The notes: generated from the sequence alone by a model not told the origin. 64,000 bases of DNA from Parasutterella secunda (GCF_016901835.1 NZ_JACJKX010000012.1:1-64000); one strand, 5' to 3'; shown: positions 1 to 10,075, numbered from the stretch's first letter. Numbers and translations are program-made.

Positions 1-283
1 AAGCCAATGTCGTTCGCCCCATGGCTTTGGCTGCCATGTGCTGTAGCTTGCCAACGGCAGAAATTAATCCATCTTCAATTTCTCTTAATGAGTCACAGCC
101 TGCCAGATGACAGAACAGCAAAGAAACAATTTGGTCCCATAAGGAAAATTTGCGAGCGTTGCACTTTGGACTGATCCGTTTATCTTCTTGAAGTATCCAG
201 TCCTGAGGAAGGTATTTTAAAAGCTGAGCAAAGAAGCTGATCGGTGCATTTTGGTTGGTGGATTCGTTAAAATGAGTGTCCAT
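1..283 (-). CDS. IS4-type transposase with DUF4372 N-terminus, partial
   Basis: The reverse strand encodes 94 residues from an ATG at 283 and runs off the left edge. The visible part (FFAQLLKYLP, then KFSLWDQIVSLLFCHLAGC and SLREIEDGL) matches the DUF4372 N-terminal domain that precedes the DDE domain in a group of IS4-family transposases. The catalytic domain lies outside the window, so intactness cannot be judged. The gene points away from the polysaccharide operon and marks an insertion sequence at its left border. I did not identify the terminal inverted repeat with confidence. Confidence 0.7.
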   Translation of the reverse strand, partial: MDTHFNESTNQNAPISFFAQLLKYLPQDWILQEDKRISPKCNARKFSLWDQIVSLLFCHLAGCDSLREIEDGLISAVGKLQHMAAKAMGRTTLA

Positions 284-811
284 GGCGGTTTCTCGATTTT
301 TAGTGTGGTAACTTAAAATCTAATAAGAAAACCGCCATTTTTCTGTCCGTTATTTCCCTGCCGGAGACGAACAGAGTTTGACTGCATTTTTAAAGTTCGA
401 TTTGGACACTACTGAAAAAAACTGTCAACCAATTTCAGGCAAGGTCAAGTTTTTTATGCATTTTTAAAAATAATTCTGTCTAAATTGAGTAACAAATAAA
501 ACAAATCCTACTTATTCTCGATAAAGAAATGATGGACACATTCTCTCTGAATTCGAATTACTGCCATAGTGTACATATATCGATTTCTACAGTAAACTTC
601 ATCTGATCAATCTGGTTGTAAAAACAAAACTGGTACTTTTTTGTGAGTAGCCCGACGATTTGGAAGTTACTATAGTTAACTTACCCATAATCATCACGCG
701 GTCAAATATGCCTGGCAGCTTATCAAACTCTAGAATTAACCCTTGAAAAGGTCCATAATCAGTCTCAACATTAAAAATCTTATTTCACAATATTACATTT
801 TGGATTTACAA
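284..811. other. Non-coding region between IS4-type gene and wzm
   Basis: This 528-bp AT-rich stretch has no convincing gene. It must hold the end of the IS4-type element and the promoter of the polysaccharide operon, but no clear -35/-10 pair stands out and I see no JUMPstart/ops-like element. It contains one copy of a 26-bp dispersed repeat (422-447), followed about 40 bp later by TTGAGTAAC, which also follows the diverged copy near 54285. Confidence 0.5.
422..447 (+). repeat. 26-bp dispersed repeat, copy 1
   Basis: The core reads GTCAACCAATTTCAGG followed by CAAGGTCA. An identical 26-base copy lies at 56099-56124, upstream of the PglC-like transferase, and a diverged copy at 54285-54310 shares the preceding A-rich tract ending ACT and the downstream TTGAGTAAC. 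Copies this identical 55 kb apart are not expected by chance. It could be a regulatory site, an insertion-sequence end or a small mobile repeat. Confidence 0.6.
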
Positions 812-1609
812 ATGCTAAGAGAAATTATTAATGCAATCACAGATTTTTCTAAAAGTAGTAGAAGATTGAACATTGCCTTTATGTTAGGTTGGCAGGATAT
901 CCGACAACGATATCGTCGTTCCAAACTGGGACCTTTCTGGTTGACCATCAGTATGGGGGTCGTCATTACAGTTATGGGAATTGTCTTTGGTCAAGTTTTG
1001 AGTGTTCCAATGCATGATTATTTGCCATTTTTGGCGGTTGGATTAATTGTATGGACTTGTTTTTGTACATCAGTAATGGAAGGAAGCTCTGCCTTTATAG
1101 ACGCTCAAGGAATGATAAGACAACTTAATTTACCGTTAACGCTTTACCCCATAAGGGTAGTATGGCGAAACATAATTATTTGTGCCCATAATATGGCGAT
1201 TTTGCCCTTTGTTTTTCTAATTGTTAATAAAGACTTAACATGGAACTTACTTTGGGTAATCCCTGGTTGTTTTGTATTTGTTTGGAATATTTTGTGGATT
1301 TCACTCATATCGGGTACGGTATGCACTCGTTTTCGTGATATGCCTCAAATTGTCAATAGTGTATTACAAGTCTTTTTTTATGTGACACCTATAATTTGGA
1401 TGCCGAATGCCTTGTCACCCCGATCTGCGAGTATGATTGTCGATCCTAATCCTGTATATCACTTAATCCAATTACTCCGTGCTCCTCTTTTAGGAGAAGC
1501 TCCCGTTTTATTAAATTGGCAAATAGGGATAGGTATGGCAATACTTGGTACAATTTTGAGCTTAATATTATTCGGTAAATATAAAAAGAGAATTGCTTAC
1601 TGGCTGTAA
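812..1609 (+). CDS. wzm: Polysaccharide ABC transporter permease Wzm
   Basis: Inner-membrane permease of an ABC-2-type exporter that moves a finished lipid-linked polysaccharide (O-antigen or capsule) to the periplasm. The protein has six hydrophobic segments and the family's early cytoplasmic motif, visible here as WQDIRQRYRRSKLGPFW. I chose the ATG at 812 (265 aa, usual Wzm length) over a TTG at 743, because the TTG lacks a ribosome-binding site and would add an atypical 23-residue leader. Its ATPase partner starts 14 bp after the stop. Together they indicate ABC-dependent export; no Wzx flippase or Wzy polymerase is seen in the cluster. Confidence 0.88.
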   Translation: MLREIINAITDFSKSSRRLNIAFMLGWQDIRQRYRRSKLGPFWLTISMGVVITVMGIVFGQVLSVPMHDYLPFLAVGLIVWTCFCTSVMEGSSAFIDAQGMIRQLNLPLTLYPIRVVWRNIIICAHNMAILPFVFLIVNKDLTWNLLWVIPGCFVFVWNILWISLISGTVCTRFRDMPQIVNSVLQVFFYVTPIIWMPNALSPRSASMIVDPNPVYHLIQLLRAPLLGEAPVLLNWQIGIGMAILGTILSLILFGKYKKRIAYWL

Positions 1610-1622
1610 AGTGAGGTTCTTG

Positions 1623-2363
1623 ATGGCATACATTAAATTTCAAAATGTAAGTGTAGATTTTCCTATTTATAACGCAAAAAACAGATCTTTTAAAAATACT
1701 GTTATGCAAGCGGCAACAGGTGGGAAAGTTAGCTTTGGTGCTGAAGGAGCCATTATTAGGTCACTAGAAAATGTCTCTTTTGAAATTTCAGAAGGAGAAA
1801 GAATTGGCCTAGTAGGCCACAACGGCGCGGGAAAGAGCACGTTATTAAGGGCCTTAAGTGGTGTTTACGAACCTACTGCAGGGTATGCTGAAATTACTGG
1901 AGAAATTGGTTCCCTGGTGGATATTGGTTTAGGGATTGATGGGGAAGCTACTGGGAGAGAAAATATTTTTATTCGCGGTGCACTATTAGGTTTAAAGCGC
2001 TCTGAAATTGAAAAAAAGTTTGACGAGATTGTCAGTTTTTCTGAACTTGGCGAGTTCGTAGATATGCCAGTTAGGACTTATTCTTCAGGTATGCACCTAA
2101 GATTAGCTTTCGCCGTAGCCACTGTGATTCGACCAGAGATCCTTTTAATGGATGAGTGGTTGTCTGTTGGCGATGCTGCCTTCAATGAAAAAGCCGAACA
2201 GAGACTAAACGATCTCGTTAAATCAAGCAGGATTCTGGTTATTGCTAGCCACTCTCGAGATTTGATCTTAAAAATCTGTACAAGAGTGTTTTGGTTTGAA
2301 CATGGGAAGCTAAAAATGGATGCCTCTCCAGAAGAAGTTTGTAAGCTGTACTGGGGATATTAA
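1623..2363 (+). CDS. wzt: Polysaccharide ABC transporter ATPase Wzt (short form)
   Basis: ATPase subunit of the exporter formed with Wzm. Walker A (GHNGAGKST), the signature around YSSGMHLRLAFA, Walker B (ILLMDEWLSVGDAAF) and the switch histidine (ASHSRD) are all present. The ATG at 1623 follows AAGTGAGG at good distance, so it is preferred to an upstream start inside wzm. At 246 aa it stops right after the nucleotide-binding domain and lacks the C-terminal carbohydrate-binding domain of the long O8/O9a-type Wzt. That places it with short-form exporters, where chain length is not sensed through a cap bound by Wzt. Confidence 0.88.
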   Translation: MAYIKFQNVSVDFPIYNAKNRSFKNTVMQAATGGKVSFGAEGAIIRSLENVSFEISEGERIGLVGHNGAGKSTLLRALSGVYEPTAGYAEITGEIGSLVDIGLGIDGEATGRENIFIRGALLGLKRSEIEKKFDEIVSFSELGEFVDMPVRTYSSGMHLRLAFAVATVIRPEILLMDEWLSVGDAAFNEKAEQRLNDLVKSSRILVIASHSRDLILKICTRVFWFEHGKLKMDASPEEVCKLYWGY

Positions 2364-2453
2364 ATCGGATTTTTTCAATAGATGGGTTCGTTCTCTACTC
2401 TCTAGGTTTTAAATTTAGAACCTATAGAAAACAAAAACATTTCGCTTCGCCAT

Positions 2454-4481
2454 ATGCATAATCACAAGTTGTTTATTTGCTACATCCTATCTGTTCCTGT
2501 AATTGTATTTGTCATTCTAAGTAGAATGGACTTAGAAAATTTCTGGTATTTTTGGGATTTTAAGGGCTACTGGACTACTTGGGAGAATCTTCTAAATTTA
2601 TTACAAACAGAAAAATTTTCAGATTTTGTTACCTATGTTTTTAAAAACATCCGCGAGGATGACTATAACGTTTTCCCCATTGTAATTCCCGTACTTTTTT
2701 CGTCTTTGTTAACAGGATTAGATTTACCAAGTCGAACTTTGTACATTCTTTCTATCACTGTAACCTATATTCCTTTATTAGCACTGATTGCAACTAAAAC
2801 TATCGAGTATATATTTAGAGAAAATAGAGACTATTTTTTATTAACAGGAATATTTTTTCTATTTTTATTTTTCCCTAGTTTTTGGAGCCCAACAGTGATT
2901 GGCTATCCTGATGTTTTAGGGCTTATTTTTATTTCATTTTCAATTTACATAACCTTGAGCACAGACTTTTCCAGAGAAGGTTGTCTAAAAAATGTCGTCA
3001 TGCTAGGTGTGACTCTCTGGCTTGTATTTCTAACAAGACGATGGTATGCCTACACAGTTGTTTCTTTGTATATCTCCCTTCCATTTCTTAACTATATTTT
3101 ATTTAACGGTTTAAGCGTTAAAACTCGAAACCTTATACTTGTAGCACGAAACTTTTTCTTATCAGGAATTATCTCCATTTGTTGTGTCATTACATTTCAA
3201 ACCCAAACTTTATTAAGAATTATTAGTACTAGTTATTCAACACTGTATGAAGGGTATCGTTTAGGGGTATTTGAATCAGCAATCGTAGCTTTTGAAACTC
3301 TAGGTACAGGGATAGTAATTTTCGCTTCAGGTGTAACATTTTTTTCCTTCTTCGTGAGGAAAACTTTTCCTAAACAATTTATCTTGATTGCTTTTTCCTT
3401 TGCTAACCTTATCTTATCATCACTGTTGTTTTTTCAAACCCAAACAGCCTACGTCCAACATTGTCTTCCTTTTGGATTCTGGTTACTCACGATTTCGTGC
3501 ATTGGAGCGTACCTCATTGTTGCAACGTTCGTAGAATCTATAACCCCTCAAGTTTCTATTACCCTAATTGTTTGTTCATTGGTTATTTTTTATTTGCAAT
3601 ATTTTTCCAATGATTGGGAACGACACAAGTTATTACCGCCACCTGTTCCTCCATTACAGATGCAAAACTATTCCGAATATGAACGATTGGTTAAGGCAAT
3701 TTCTCTTCTTCCTAATTCACGAGCTACTGTCATATCATCATCAGGGGTTTTAAATCATGAAATGCTCATCACAGGAAGTTTGATTCTCAATATTCCCAGC
3801 CATATTGTGCCTTATCCTCAGATCGATAAAAGGGATCATTTAGTTGTAGAACCTTTCTTAGAACGGTATGTAATTGTTGCTGATCCAATACAGTTACATA
3901 CGAAGCCTGGATCTCAGTTGGTTGTGCAAGTACCTGCCGAAAAAATACTCAAAAATATCGGAATAGGTCAAGCTTATAAGGAAATATCAGGACCTTTTGT
4001 TCTTGCAAACGGGGTTGAGGCATATATTTATGAAAAAACTCGACCTTACTCGAAAACTGAGATTATCGATTTTCTTCAACCATTTAGGCAGGCCTATCCT
4101 GAATGGGAAGATGAGCTCAATATAATTGGTTCTCTTCTTTCAATTCATAATATTAGTCTCGGAGATAAATGGGGACATTTGAACATTAAACAATCGTCAA
4201 TTATTACTCATCCAGGAGAAAATACGCCGACTAAGTTCAACTGGATGCTATCAGGTATCAATCAACTTAAGATTACATCTTTTAATAACTCTTGTTTCAA
4301 CAAGGATTCTGTTAGTTTTAATATAGAATCGGGAATTTCTAAATTGCGTATAAAAATACCACATGGACAATCACAAGTTATTAATGTTGATCAGTTTAAT
4401 GGAATAGAATCTACAGTCACTATTGAAAAAAATATTTCTGTTGACTGTGACGGAATATCAATTGAGTTAATTAACAATTAG
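2454..4481 (+). CDS. Large membrane protein, possible GT-C-type glycosyltransferase
   Basis: This 675-residue protein has about ten hydrophobic segments in the first 380 residues and a soluble C-terminal part of roughly 290 residues. After the first membrane segment comes an acidic loop with the residues WDFKGYW; acidic residues in this first periplasmic loop are characteristic of GT-C enzymes such as ArnT/PMT-like transferases that use lipid-linked sugars. That is the only functional hint and I do not recognise a specific family. It lies 90 bp after wzt in the same orientation, consistent with a role in decorating or assembling the exported polysaccharide. No clear ribosome-binding site precedes the ATG. 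Confidence 0.6.
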   Translation: MHNHKLFICYILSVPVIVFVILSRMDLENFWYFWDFKGYWTTWENLLNLLQTEKFSDFVTYVFKNIREDDYNVFPIVIPVLFSSLLTGLDLPSRTLYILSITVTYIPLLALIATKTIEYIFRENRDYFLLTGIFFLFLFFPSFWSPTVIGYPDVLGLIFISFSIYITLSTDFSREGCLKNVVMLGVTLWLVFLTRRWYAYTVVSLYISLPFLNYILFNGLSVKTRNLILVARNFFLSGIISICCVITFQTQTLLRIISTSYSTLYEGYRLGVFESAIVAFETLGTGIVIFASGVTFFSFFVRKTFPKQFILIAFSFANLILSSLLFFQTQTAYVQHCLPFGFWLLTISCIGAYLIVATFVESITPQVSITLIVCSLVIFYLQYFSNDWERHKLLPPPVPPLQMQNYSEYERLVKAISLLPNSRATVISSSGVLNHEMLITGSLILNIPSHIVPYPQIDKRDHLVVEPFLERYVIVADPIQLHTKPGSQLVVQVPAEKILKNIGIGQAYKEISGPFVLANGVEAYIYEKTRPYSKTEIIDFLQPFRQAYPEWEDELNIIGSLLSIHNISLGDKWGHLNIKQSSIITHPGENTPTKFNWMLSGINQLKITSFNNSCFNKDSVSFNIESGISKLRIKIPHGQSQVINVDQFNGIESTVTIEKNISVDCDGISIELINN

Positions 4482-4683
4482 AGATAAAACAACAAAAGAC
4501 TATTATTTTGTGATAACGTTCTGCCATCTAGTTTTAAAGAGAGGATAACTTTTTTAAACAAAGTTGTTGAGGAATTAATCGAAAGTGTTTAAAAAGCACT
4601 GAGTAAATTTATTAAGTGAATTCTATTTTCAAACAGAAACTATGCAGTAATTATCCTGGAATTTATTTTTATCGGAGTTAAGT

Positions 4684-5796
4684 ATGCGTTGTTTAGTGGT
4701 TGGTTGTGGTATCTCCGGAGCTACTGTAGCAAGGTGTTTGGCGGATCTTGGCAATGATGTAAATATGATAGAAGAGAGGCCTCATATCGCAGGAAATTGT
4801 TACGATTTCCTTGATGACAATGGCTTAACAATACATAAATATGGGGCACATATTTTTCATACGGACAACATAGAAGTTTGGAATTTTGTAAGTAGATTTA
4901 CAAAGTGGTACCCCTATCAGCACAAAGTTCTTGGTCTAGTTGATGGCCATTATGTACCAATACCTTTTAATTTGAATTCGATCGAAAAAATTTTTCCTTC
5001 AACAATAGCGCATCGATTAGAAAATAAATTAATTACCCTTTATGGATACAACGTTAAAATTCCAATTCTAGAGCTTCGCAAATCAGGTGATAAAGATTTG
5101 TCATTTTTAGCAGATTTTATCTATGAAAAAATATTCTTCCATTACACACTTAAACAATGGGGACTAACACCAGAGGATTTAGATCCTTCAGTAACTGGTC
5201 GAGTTCCTGTTGTCACAAGTCGTGATGATCGTTATTTTCAAAATCGGTATCAAGGTATTCCATTACTGGGATATACAAAACTTATCGAAAAGATGCTTGA
5301 GCATAATTCTATAAGCATAAAATTTTCAACAAAATTTCAGAACGGAATGGAGCAGGAATTTGACCATATATTTTATACAGGACCAATTGATGAGTTTTTT
5401 GATTATGAATTTGGAGAGCTGCCCTATAGAAGTCTTCAGTTTGATTTCTTTACTTTTAATAGACCTTACTTTCAACGAAATGCCGTAATTAATTATCCAT
5501 GCAATTATGACTTCACTAGAATCTGTGAGTTCAAACATTTTTTAAATACTAATTCAAACAAAACCGTTATTTCATATGAATATCCAAAAAATTTTATTAA
5601 AGGACAGAACGATAGATATTACCCAGTACCTTCTTTAGAAGCCAATAATTTGTATAAAAAGTATCTTGAAAAAGCCAGGAAAGATAAAAAAGGTATTACT
5701 TTTCTAGGTCGCCTAGGTGATTATAGGTATTACGATATGGATAAAGCCATTGCACGTGCATTAGAAATCGTAAAAACAATTATGAAGAATATATAG
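4684..5796 (+). CDS. glf: UDP-galactopyranose mutase (first copy)
   Basis: FAD-dependent enzyme converting UDP-galactopyranose to UDP-galactofuranose, the donor for Galf residues. The N-terminus has the Rossmann FAD motif (VVGCGISGATVAR), then the family block around IHKYGAHIFHT, a central TGPIDEFFDYEFG and a C-terminal second FAD region (GRLGDYRYYDMDKAI). At 370 aa it is full length. A clear GGAG lies just upstream of the ATG. The neighbouring GlfT-like transferases (8181 and 9118) would use its product. A second, distinct mutase ends the opposing operon. Confidence 0.93.
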   Translation: MRCLVVGCGISGATVARCLADLGNDVNMIEERPHIAGNCYDFLDDNGLTIHKYGAHIFHTDNIEVWNFVSRFTKWYPYQHKVLGLVDGHYVPIPFNLNSIEKIFPSTIAHRLENKLITLYGYNVKIPILELRKSGDKDLSFLADFIYEKIFFHYTLKQWGLTPEDLDPSVTGRVPVVTSRDDRYFQNRYQGIPLLGYTKLIEKMLEHNSISIKFSTKFQNGMEQEFDHIFYTGPIDEFFDYEFGELPYRSLQFDFFTFNRPYFQRNAVINYPCNYDFTRICEFKHFLNTNSNKTVISYEYPKNFIKGQNDRYYPVPSLEANNLYKKYLEKARKDKKGITFLGRLGDYRYYDMDKAIARALEIVKTIMKNI

Positions 5797-5878
5797 ACAA
5801 AGTCCTTGTACTATAGATTTTTTCATATTTGTAGAGAATGGCTTAAGCTTCGTCGGTATCTTTTAATGAGAGTTATGA

Positions 5879-6853
5879 ATGCAAACACTTTCTATAATTG
5901 TCCCTTGTTTCAATGTTGAGAATTTTATTTACCAGTGCTTAGATAGTATTAGGAAACAGACTTACCAAAATATTGAAGTAATCTGCATCGATAACCATAG
6001 TACCGATAATACTTTGCAAATTTTAAAAAAATTCTCTAGGTTGGATAATAGGTTTATCATTATCGAAAAGTCCACTAATACAGGTTACGGAAGTTCTTTA
6101 AATCTTGGTTTAAAGGTAGCTAAAGGCTCATATATAGGTATTGTTGAAGGAGACGATTTTATCCAACCCAATATGTATGAGTTGTTAATGGAAAAAGCTG
6201 TACGCTATAACTTAGATATTGCTCGATGTGGCTATTGGTATTATACGGATAGTGTTTCTAAGCCTGAATTAAACGAGATTATTCCGAAAAACAAGCTAAT
6301 AAGACCAGTTGACAACTTAACCCCATTCTTTACTTCACCGTCAATTTGGTCTGCTATCTATAGAGCCAGATTCATTCGTGATAACCATATTTATTTTTTA
6401 GATACTCCAGGAGCCAGCTATCAAGACCTTGGATTCTCCTTTAAAACTTACCTAGAATGTGACAGATTCATGATGGTTGATAAATGTCTTGTCAATTATC
6501 GTCAACATGCTACGAGTAGCGTACACAGTAGTAAAGGACTACACTCAATTCGAAAAGAATGGGAAGATAATGTTCTGTTTGCCAAAAATAGACTCTATAA
6601 ATTTAATAAAATTCAATCTATACTGATTGACTTAATAAATTATTCATATAAATGGAATTATCAAAGACTTAACAGAAAATATCGTTACCACTTTTTATAT
6701 CTATGGCGGAAAGACTTGCAAAAATTTTCCAAGGATATTCCGTTGTACTCTAGCCGCCATTTACTAAATAAACTCGAAACCCTAATAATCATTAGGTTTC
6801 CTTTTTTGTACCCTATTCTAAATTTTTTAAGAACCACATTTAAACGGTTATAA
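5879..6853 (+). CDS. GT2 family glycosyltransferase
   Basis: GT-A-fold inverting glycosyltransferase of family 2. The N-terminus (LSIIVPCFNVENFIYQCLDSI) and the nucleotide-binding acidic motif (GIVEGDDFI, about residues 88-96) are typical; the region around SYQDLGFSF matches the acceptor/catalytic-base area of this family. Length 324 aa is normal. The C-terminal 90 residues are basic and aromatic, consistent with membrane-surface association. Donor and acceptor cannot be read from the sequence. It sits inside the exporter/glf operon. Confidence 0.82.
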   Translation: MQTLSIIVPCFNVENFIYQCLDSIRKQTYQNIEVICIDNHSTDNTLQILKKFSRLDNRFIIIEKSTNTGYGSSLNLGLKVAKGSYIGIVEGDDFIQPNMYELLMEKAVRYNLDIARCGYWYYTDSVSKPELNEIIPKNKLIRPVDNLTPFFTSPSIWSAIYRARFIRDNHIYFLDTPGASYQDLGFSFKTYLECDRFMMVDKCLVNYRQHATSSVHSSKGLHSIRKEWEDNVLFAKNRLYKFNKIQSILIDLINYSYKWNYQRLNRKYRYHFLYLWRKDLQKFSKDIPLYSSRHLLNKLETLIIIRFPFLYPILNFLRTTFKRL

Positions 6854-6858
6854 ACTAA

Positions 6859-7968
6859 ATGCCAATCCTAGTTTCAGTCATTGTCCCTATATTTAATGCT
6901 GAAAAATATCTTTTAACTTGTATTGAAAGCATTGCTAAACAAAAAATTAATGGGGATATGGAAATTATCTGTGTAGATGACGGATCCTCTGATAAGTCTA
7001 TCTGTATTCTTCACAATCTAGCAAGCATTTATCACCAAATTCAAATACTTCAGCAAAGCAATCAAGGTTCATCAGCTGCAAGGAATTTTGGCCTAGATAA
7101 AGCAAGTGGTAAATACATTGTTTTTGTAGATGCAGATGATAAACTGGGAGGGAAATCTTATACAGGAAATGAACTTCAGTCTTTAATTGATCCGTTAGAA
7201 AATGATGCATCCATTGATTTTAGTGTTGGTAGGGTTAATGTGGTGCATGAATTCGATTCTAATCGTAAATTATCTGATGCGAATTATTATAAGTTACCTT
7301 TTTTCGGGAAAAAACAACTTTCTGATCAAGAGATTTTTCAACTACATTGTAGTGCTTGGTCAAAATGTTTTAGAAAAAAGATAATTGACGAATTATCTCT
7401 ACGATATCCTCTCAACTTGCATTTTGAAGATGCTTATTGGCATTCGTGTTATATGTGTAAACATCACGTTGGTTATGGAGTTGATAGGGTTGTTTATTCA
7501 TATTTCAGGAGAGAATCTGGAATAATGTTTAAAACCTTTCAATCAAAAGATTCGAAATTAGCTTTTGAACATGTATTAATTGCAGAATTAATTTATCAAA
7601 ATTTTCAAAAACTTAATCTACTCGATCAAAAGCTTGAGTTAATCTTGAAAATTTTTGAAACTTCGTATCATTTTGCGCTATGGCACTCTCCCGAAAAAGA
7701 TGCTCTTCTTATTATGTGGAAGACTGGAGAGATTTTAAGAAAGAACCAAATTAAATGCACAAACTCCACCCTTTTAAGTAACCTTAAATCAGGATTACCA
7801 GAAAGAATTTTTAGCTATGACAAAAACATTGAAAAAGAAGCTATTAAATGGAGAAAGCTCGTGGAGATATTAGAAAAGATCTTCCCTCCAAATACTTTTA
7901 GGAGAAAAGTAGCTGTTAATTTGATTGTAGCTGCATATTCCCGACTTGGACAACATTTGTTTCATTAG
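6859..7968 (+). CDS. GT2 family glycosyltransferase
   Basis: Family 2 glycosyltransferase of 369 aa, beginning 5 bp after the preceding gene. Visible features are the N-terminal VSVIVPIFNAEKYL strand, CVDDGSSD at about residue 40, the acceptor-side RNFGLDKASGKY and the metal/nucleotide DXD motif FVDADDK. LHFEDAYWH corresponds to the catalytic-base region. Substrate is not predictable. The tight spacing suggests co-translation with the gene before it. Confidence 0.82.
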   Translation: MPILVSVIVPIFNAEKYLLTCIESIAKQKINGDMEIICVDDGSSDKSICILHNLASIYHQIQILQQSNQGSSAARNFGLDKASGKYIVFVDADDKLGGKSYTGNELQSLIDPLENDASIDFSVGRVNVVHEFDSNRKLSDANYYKLPFFGKKQLSDQEIFQLHCSAWSKCFRKKIIDELSLRYPLNLHFEDAYWHSCYMCKHHVGYGVDRVVYSYFRRESGIMFKTFQSKDSKLAFEHVLIAELIYQNFQKLNLLDQKLELILKIFETSYHFALWHSPEKDALLIMWKTGEILRKNQIKCTNSTLLSNLKSGLPERIFSYDKNIEKEAIKWRKLVEILEKIFPPNTFRRKVAVNLIVAAYSRLGQHLFH

Positions 7969-8180
7969 TAATACTAGCGCCCATGCATAAGCTACCAAAA
8001 ATTGAATCTGATATTTTAACTTTCTAGCAAGATACCTTGGAGCACATTTAATAGATGACAAGAAAAGCAACAGATAAATCAAGATGTTACTATGTTACTC
8101 ACTATCGGTCAAAATAATTTCGCAAATTATAAAATTCTTTTATCCCGCATTCTAAACTCATTAGTATCAAGCGAATTAAC

Positions 8181-9134
8181 ATGAAGATTAGTACAGTAAT
8201 AGTCACCTTTAATCGAAAACAGATGCTTAAAAGATGCGTATTAGCTGTTTGCAATCAAACGTACTCTGTCAACGAAATCTTGATTATCGATAATTGTAGT
8301 AGCGACGGAACTGATAATTGTGTGGCTTCACTTATAAAAAAATGGGGAAGTAAAATCAAAATCCGCTATTATCGAATGTCTGAGAATCGTGGGGGAGCTG
8401 GAGGATTTGAATTTGGCATAAGCAAAGCATTTAATCACGAGGCTGATTTCATCTGGCTAATGGACGACGATGGTGAACCAGCCCCTAACTGCTTAAAAGA
8501 GCTACTTAAACATGCAAGAAGTGACCTCTTGATAGGTCCTCTCGTCGTTTCTTCTGAGAACGGTGCGTTGCTCGCTTTCCCAGTTAGATCTAAAGGTAAA
8601 TTAGTTAATATTGAGTCAGTCAATAAATTCAAAAATTGTTTCCCTCTGCTTGCTCCAGATATTCTTTTTCCATTTAATGGAACTCTTTTACCAAGAAAAA
8701 TAGTGAAAAACATTGGATTACCTAGGGGGTGCTATTTTATCTGGGGTGATGAAATTGAATATTGCCTCAGGAGCAAAGAAGCTGGTTATGAACTTGTAAC
8801 TATAACTAGTGCTGTCTTCTATCATCCCAAAAAGGCAAACATCGGAACCAAAATGATGGGAGGTCTTTTAACATACAATTACTCCACTGAACGTATTAAA
8901 AATTACTGTATAGTTCGGAATAGTATTAGAAATTATTTAGATTATAAAAATTTTATTTATGCTATTCTGTTCGCGGTAAAGACGTTCTGGTTTCATACTT
9001 TTACAAAACCAAGTTTGACAAATTTAGGCATTTCTTTTCAAGCTTCTATTGATGCTTTAAAAAAAGACTTTTCCAAACATAAAAGATTTTTAAACAAAAC
9101 TACCAGTGAGGGTTCGGATGCTACCAACAAATAA
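8181..9134 (+). CDS. GT2 galactofuranosyltransferase-like protein
   Basis: Family 2 transferase of 317 aa resembling the GlfT1-type subgroup. It carries NRGGAGGFEFG after the first nucleotide-binding region, the acidic triplet LMDDDGEP and a C-terminal FIWGDEIEYCLR. In characterised enzymes this combination transfers galactofuranose from UDP-Galf. Presence of glf in the same operon supports that assignment, but a related donor is possible. The 212-bp gap before the gene is the largest inside the second half of the operon and holds nothing recognisable. Confidence 0.75.
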   Translation: MKISTVIVTFNRKQMLKRCVLAVCNQTYSVNEILIIDNCSSDGTDNCVASLIKKWGSKIKIRYYRMSENRGGAGGFEFGISKAFNHEADFIWLMDDDGEPAPNCLKELLKHARSDLLIGPLVVSSENGALLAFPVRSKGKLVNIESVNKFKNCFPLLAPDILFPFNGTLLPRKIVKNIGLPRGCYFIWGDEIEYCLRSKEAGYELVTITSAVFYHPKKANIGTKMMGGLLTYNYSTERIKNYCIVRNSIRNYLDYKNFIYAILFAVKTFWFHTFTKPSLTNLGISFQASIDALKKDFSKHKRFLNKTTSEGSDATNK

Positions 9135-10029
9135 AGGTGGATTCACATTAGTATTGGTGACACATAATCGCAGCACCTTATTGAAAAAGTGCCTAAAAAG
9201 CATCTTAGAGAATGAAAATATAAACTTCTTGCGTTTACTATACATTGTTGATAACAATAGCAGTGATGATACAAAAGAACTTGTTCTTTCATATTCAAAA
9301 AGATACTCGCAAATAAAATATATTCACCTGAATGAAAACCTCGGTGGAGCCGGAGGATTTGAGTTTGGACTTAAGATGGCCCGCAAAGAAGGGGGAGAGT
9401 GGTTCGGACTACTAGATGATGACATTGTTCTTGATGCCCATTGTTTATCTAGTTTATTTCGCTTGACTGAACAATTTCAATGTATGTCAGCAGTGAGGGA
9501 AAATCTTGATGGATCTTTAGCAGAGTACTCTGCCTTAAAATTCGATTTTTCTAATCCCTTTAGACTGAATATTAAAGTAACTTCTATAGCAAAAGAGTAC
9601 AAAAATCGTGACGTTATGCCTGAAACAATTGAAATTCACGGCGCTGCTTTTGAGGGGCTTTTTTTAAACAAATCTGTCATAGATAAGGTTGGATACCCGC
9701 ACAAGGAATTTTTCATTTTTGGTGATGATTCTGATTACTGTATAAGAATTCGCAAAAATAATTTTACGATTCGTGCCATTAGAGATGCAAAAATAATTAG
9801 ACAACTTGAATACCATCCAAGACAAGAAAATAATGTAAAAAGGTACTTCCGCTGGAGAAACTTCTTTGTTCTTCATTTTTTATATGGAGAAAATATCTTT
9901 GTTAGATGCAAACCATACCTTTTTTCTTTTGTTCTTGTAATCGCTAATTTATTTAACAAAAACAAAATCCCCGCATACAGACTATTGTCTGATGCTCGAA
10001 AGATCTATCATATCCTTAAAATAAAATAA
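9118..10029 (+). CDS. GT2 galactofuranosyltransferase-like protein, second copy
   Basis: A 303-aa paralogue of the preceding gene with the same three signatures: NLGGAGGFEFGL, LLDDDIV and FFIFGDDSDYCIR. The ATG at 9118 has GAGGG at suitable distance and lies inside the last codons of the upstream gene (17-bp overlap); the GTG at 9106 would put the ribosome-binding site inside the gene. Two tandem GlfT-like enzymes suggest a repeating unit with two Galf linkages or alternating linkages. It is the last gene of the rightward operon and converges with the second glf. Confidence 0.75.
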   Translation: MLPTNKGGFTLVLVTHNRSTLLKKCLKSILENENINFLRLLYIVDNNSSDDTKELVLSYSKRYSQIKYIHLNENLGGAGGFEFGLKMARKEGGEWFGLLDDDIVLDAHCLSSLFRLTEQFQCMSAVRENLDGSLAEYSALKFDFSNPFRLNIKVTSIAKEYKNRDVMPETIEIHGAAFEGLFLNKSVIDKVGYPHKEFFIFGDDSDYCIRIRKNNFTIRAIRDAKIIRQLEYHPRQENNVKRYFRWRNFFVLHFLYGENIFVRCKPYLFSFVLVIANLFNKNKIPAYRLLSDARKIYHILKIK

Positions 10030-10075
10030 TAATTTTGCGTCTAACTACAAAACTCTCCCATTTTTAATTTATCTC

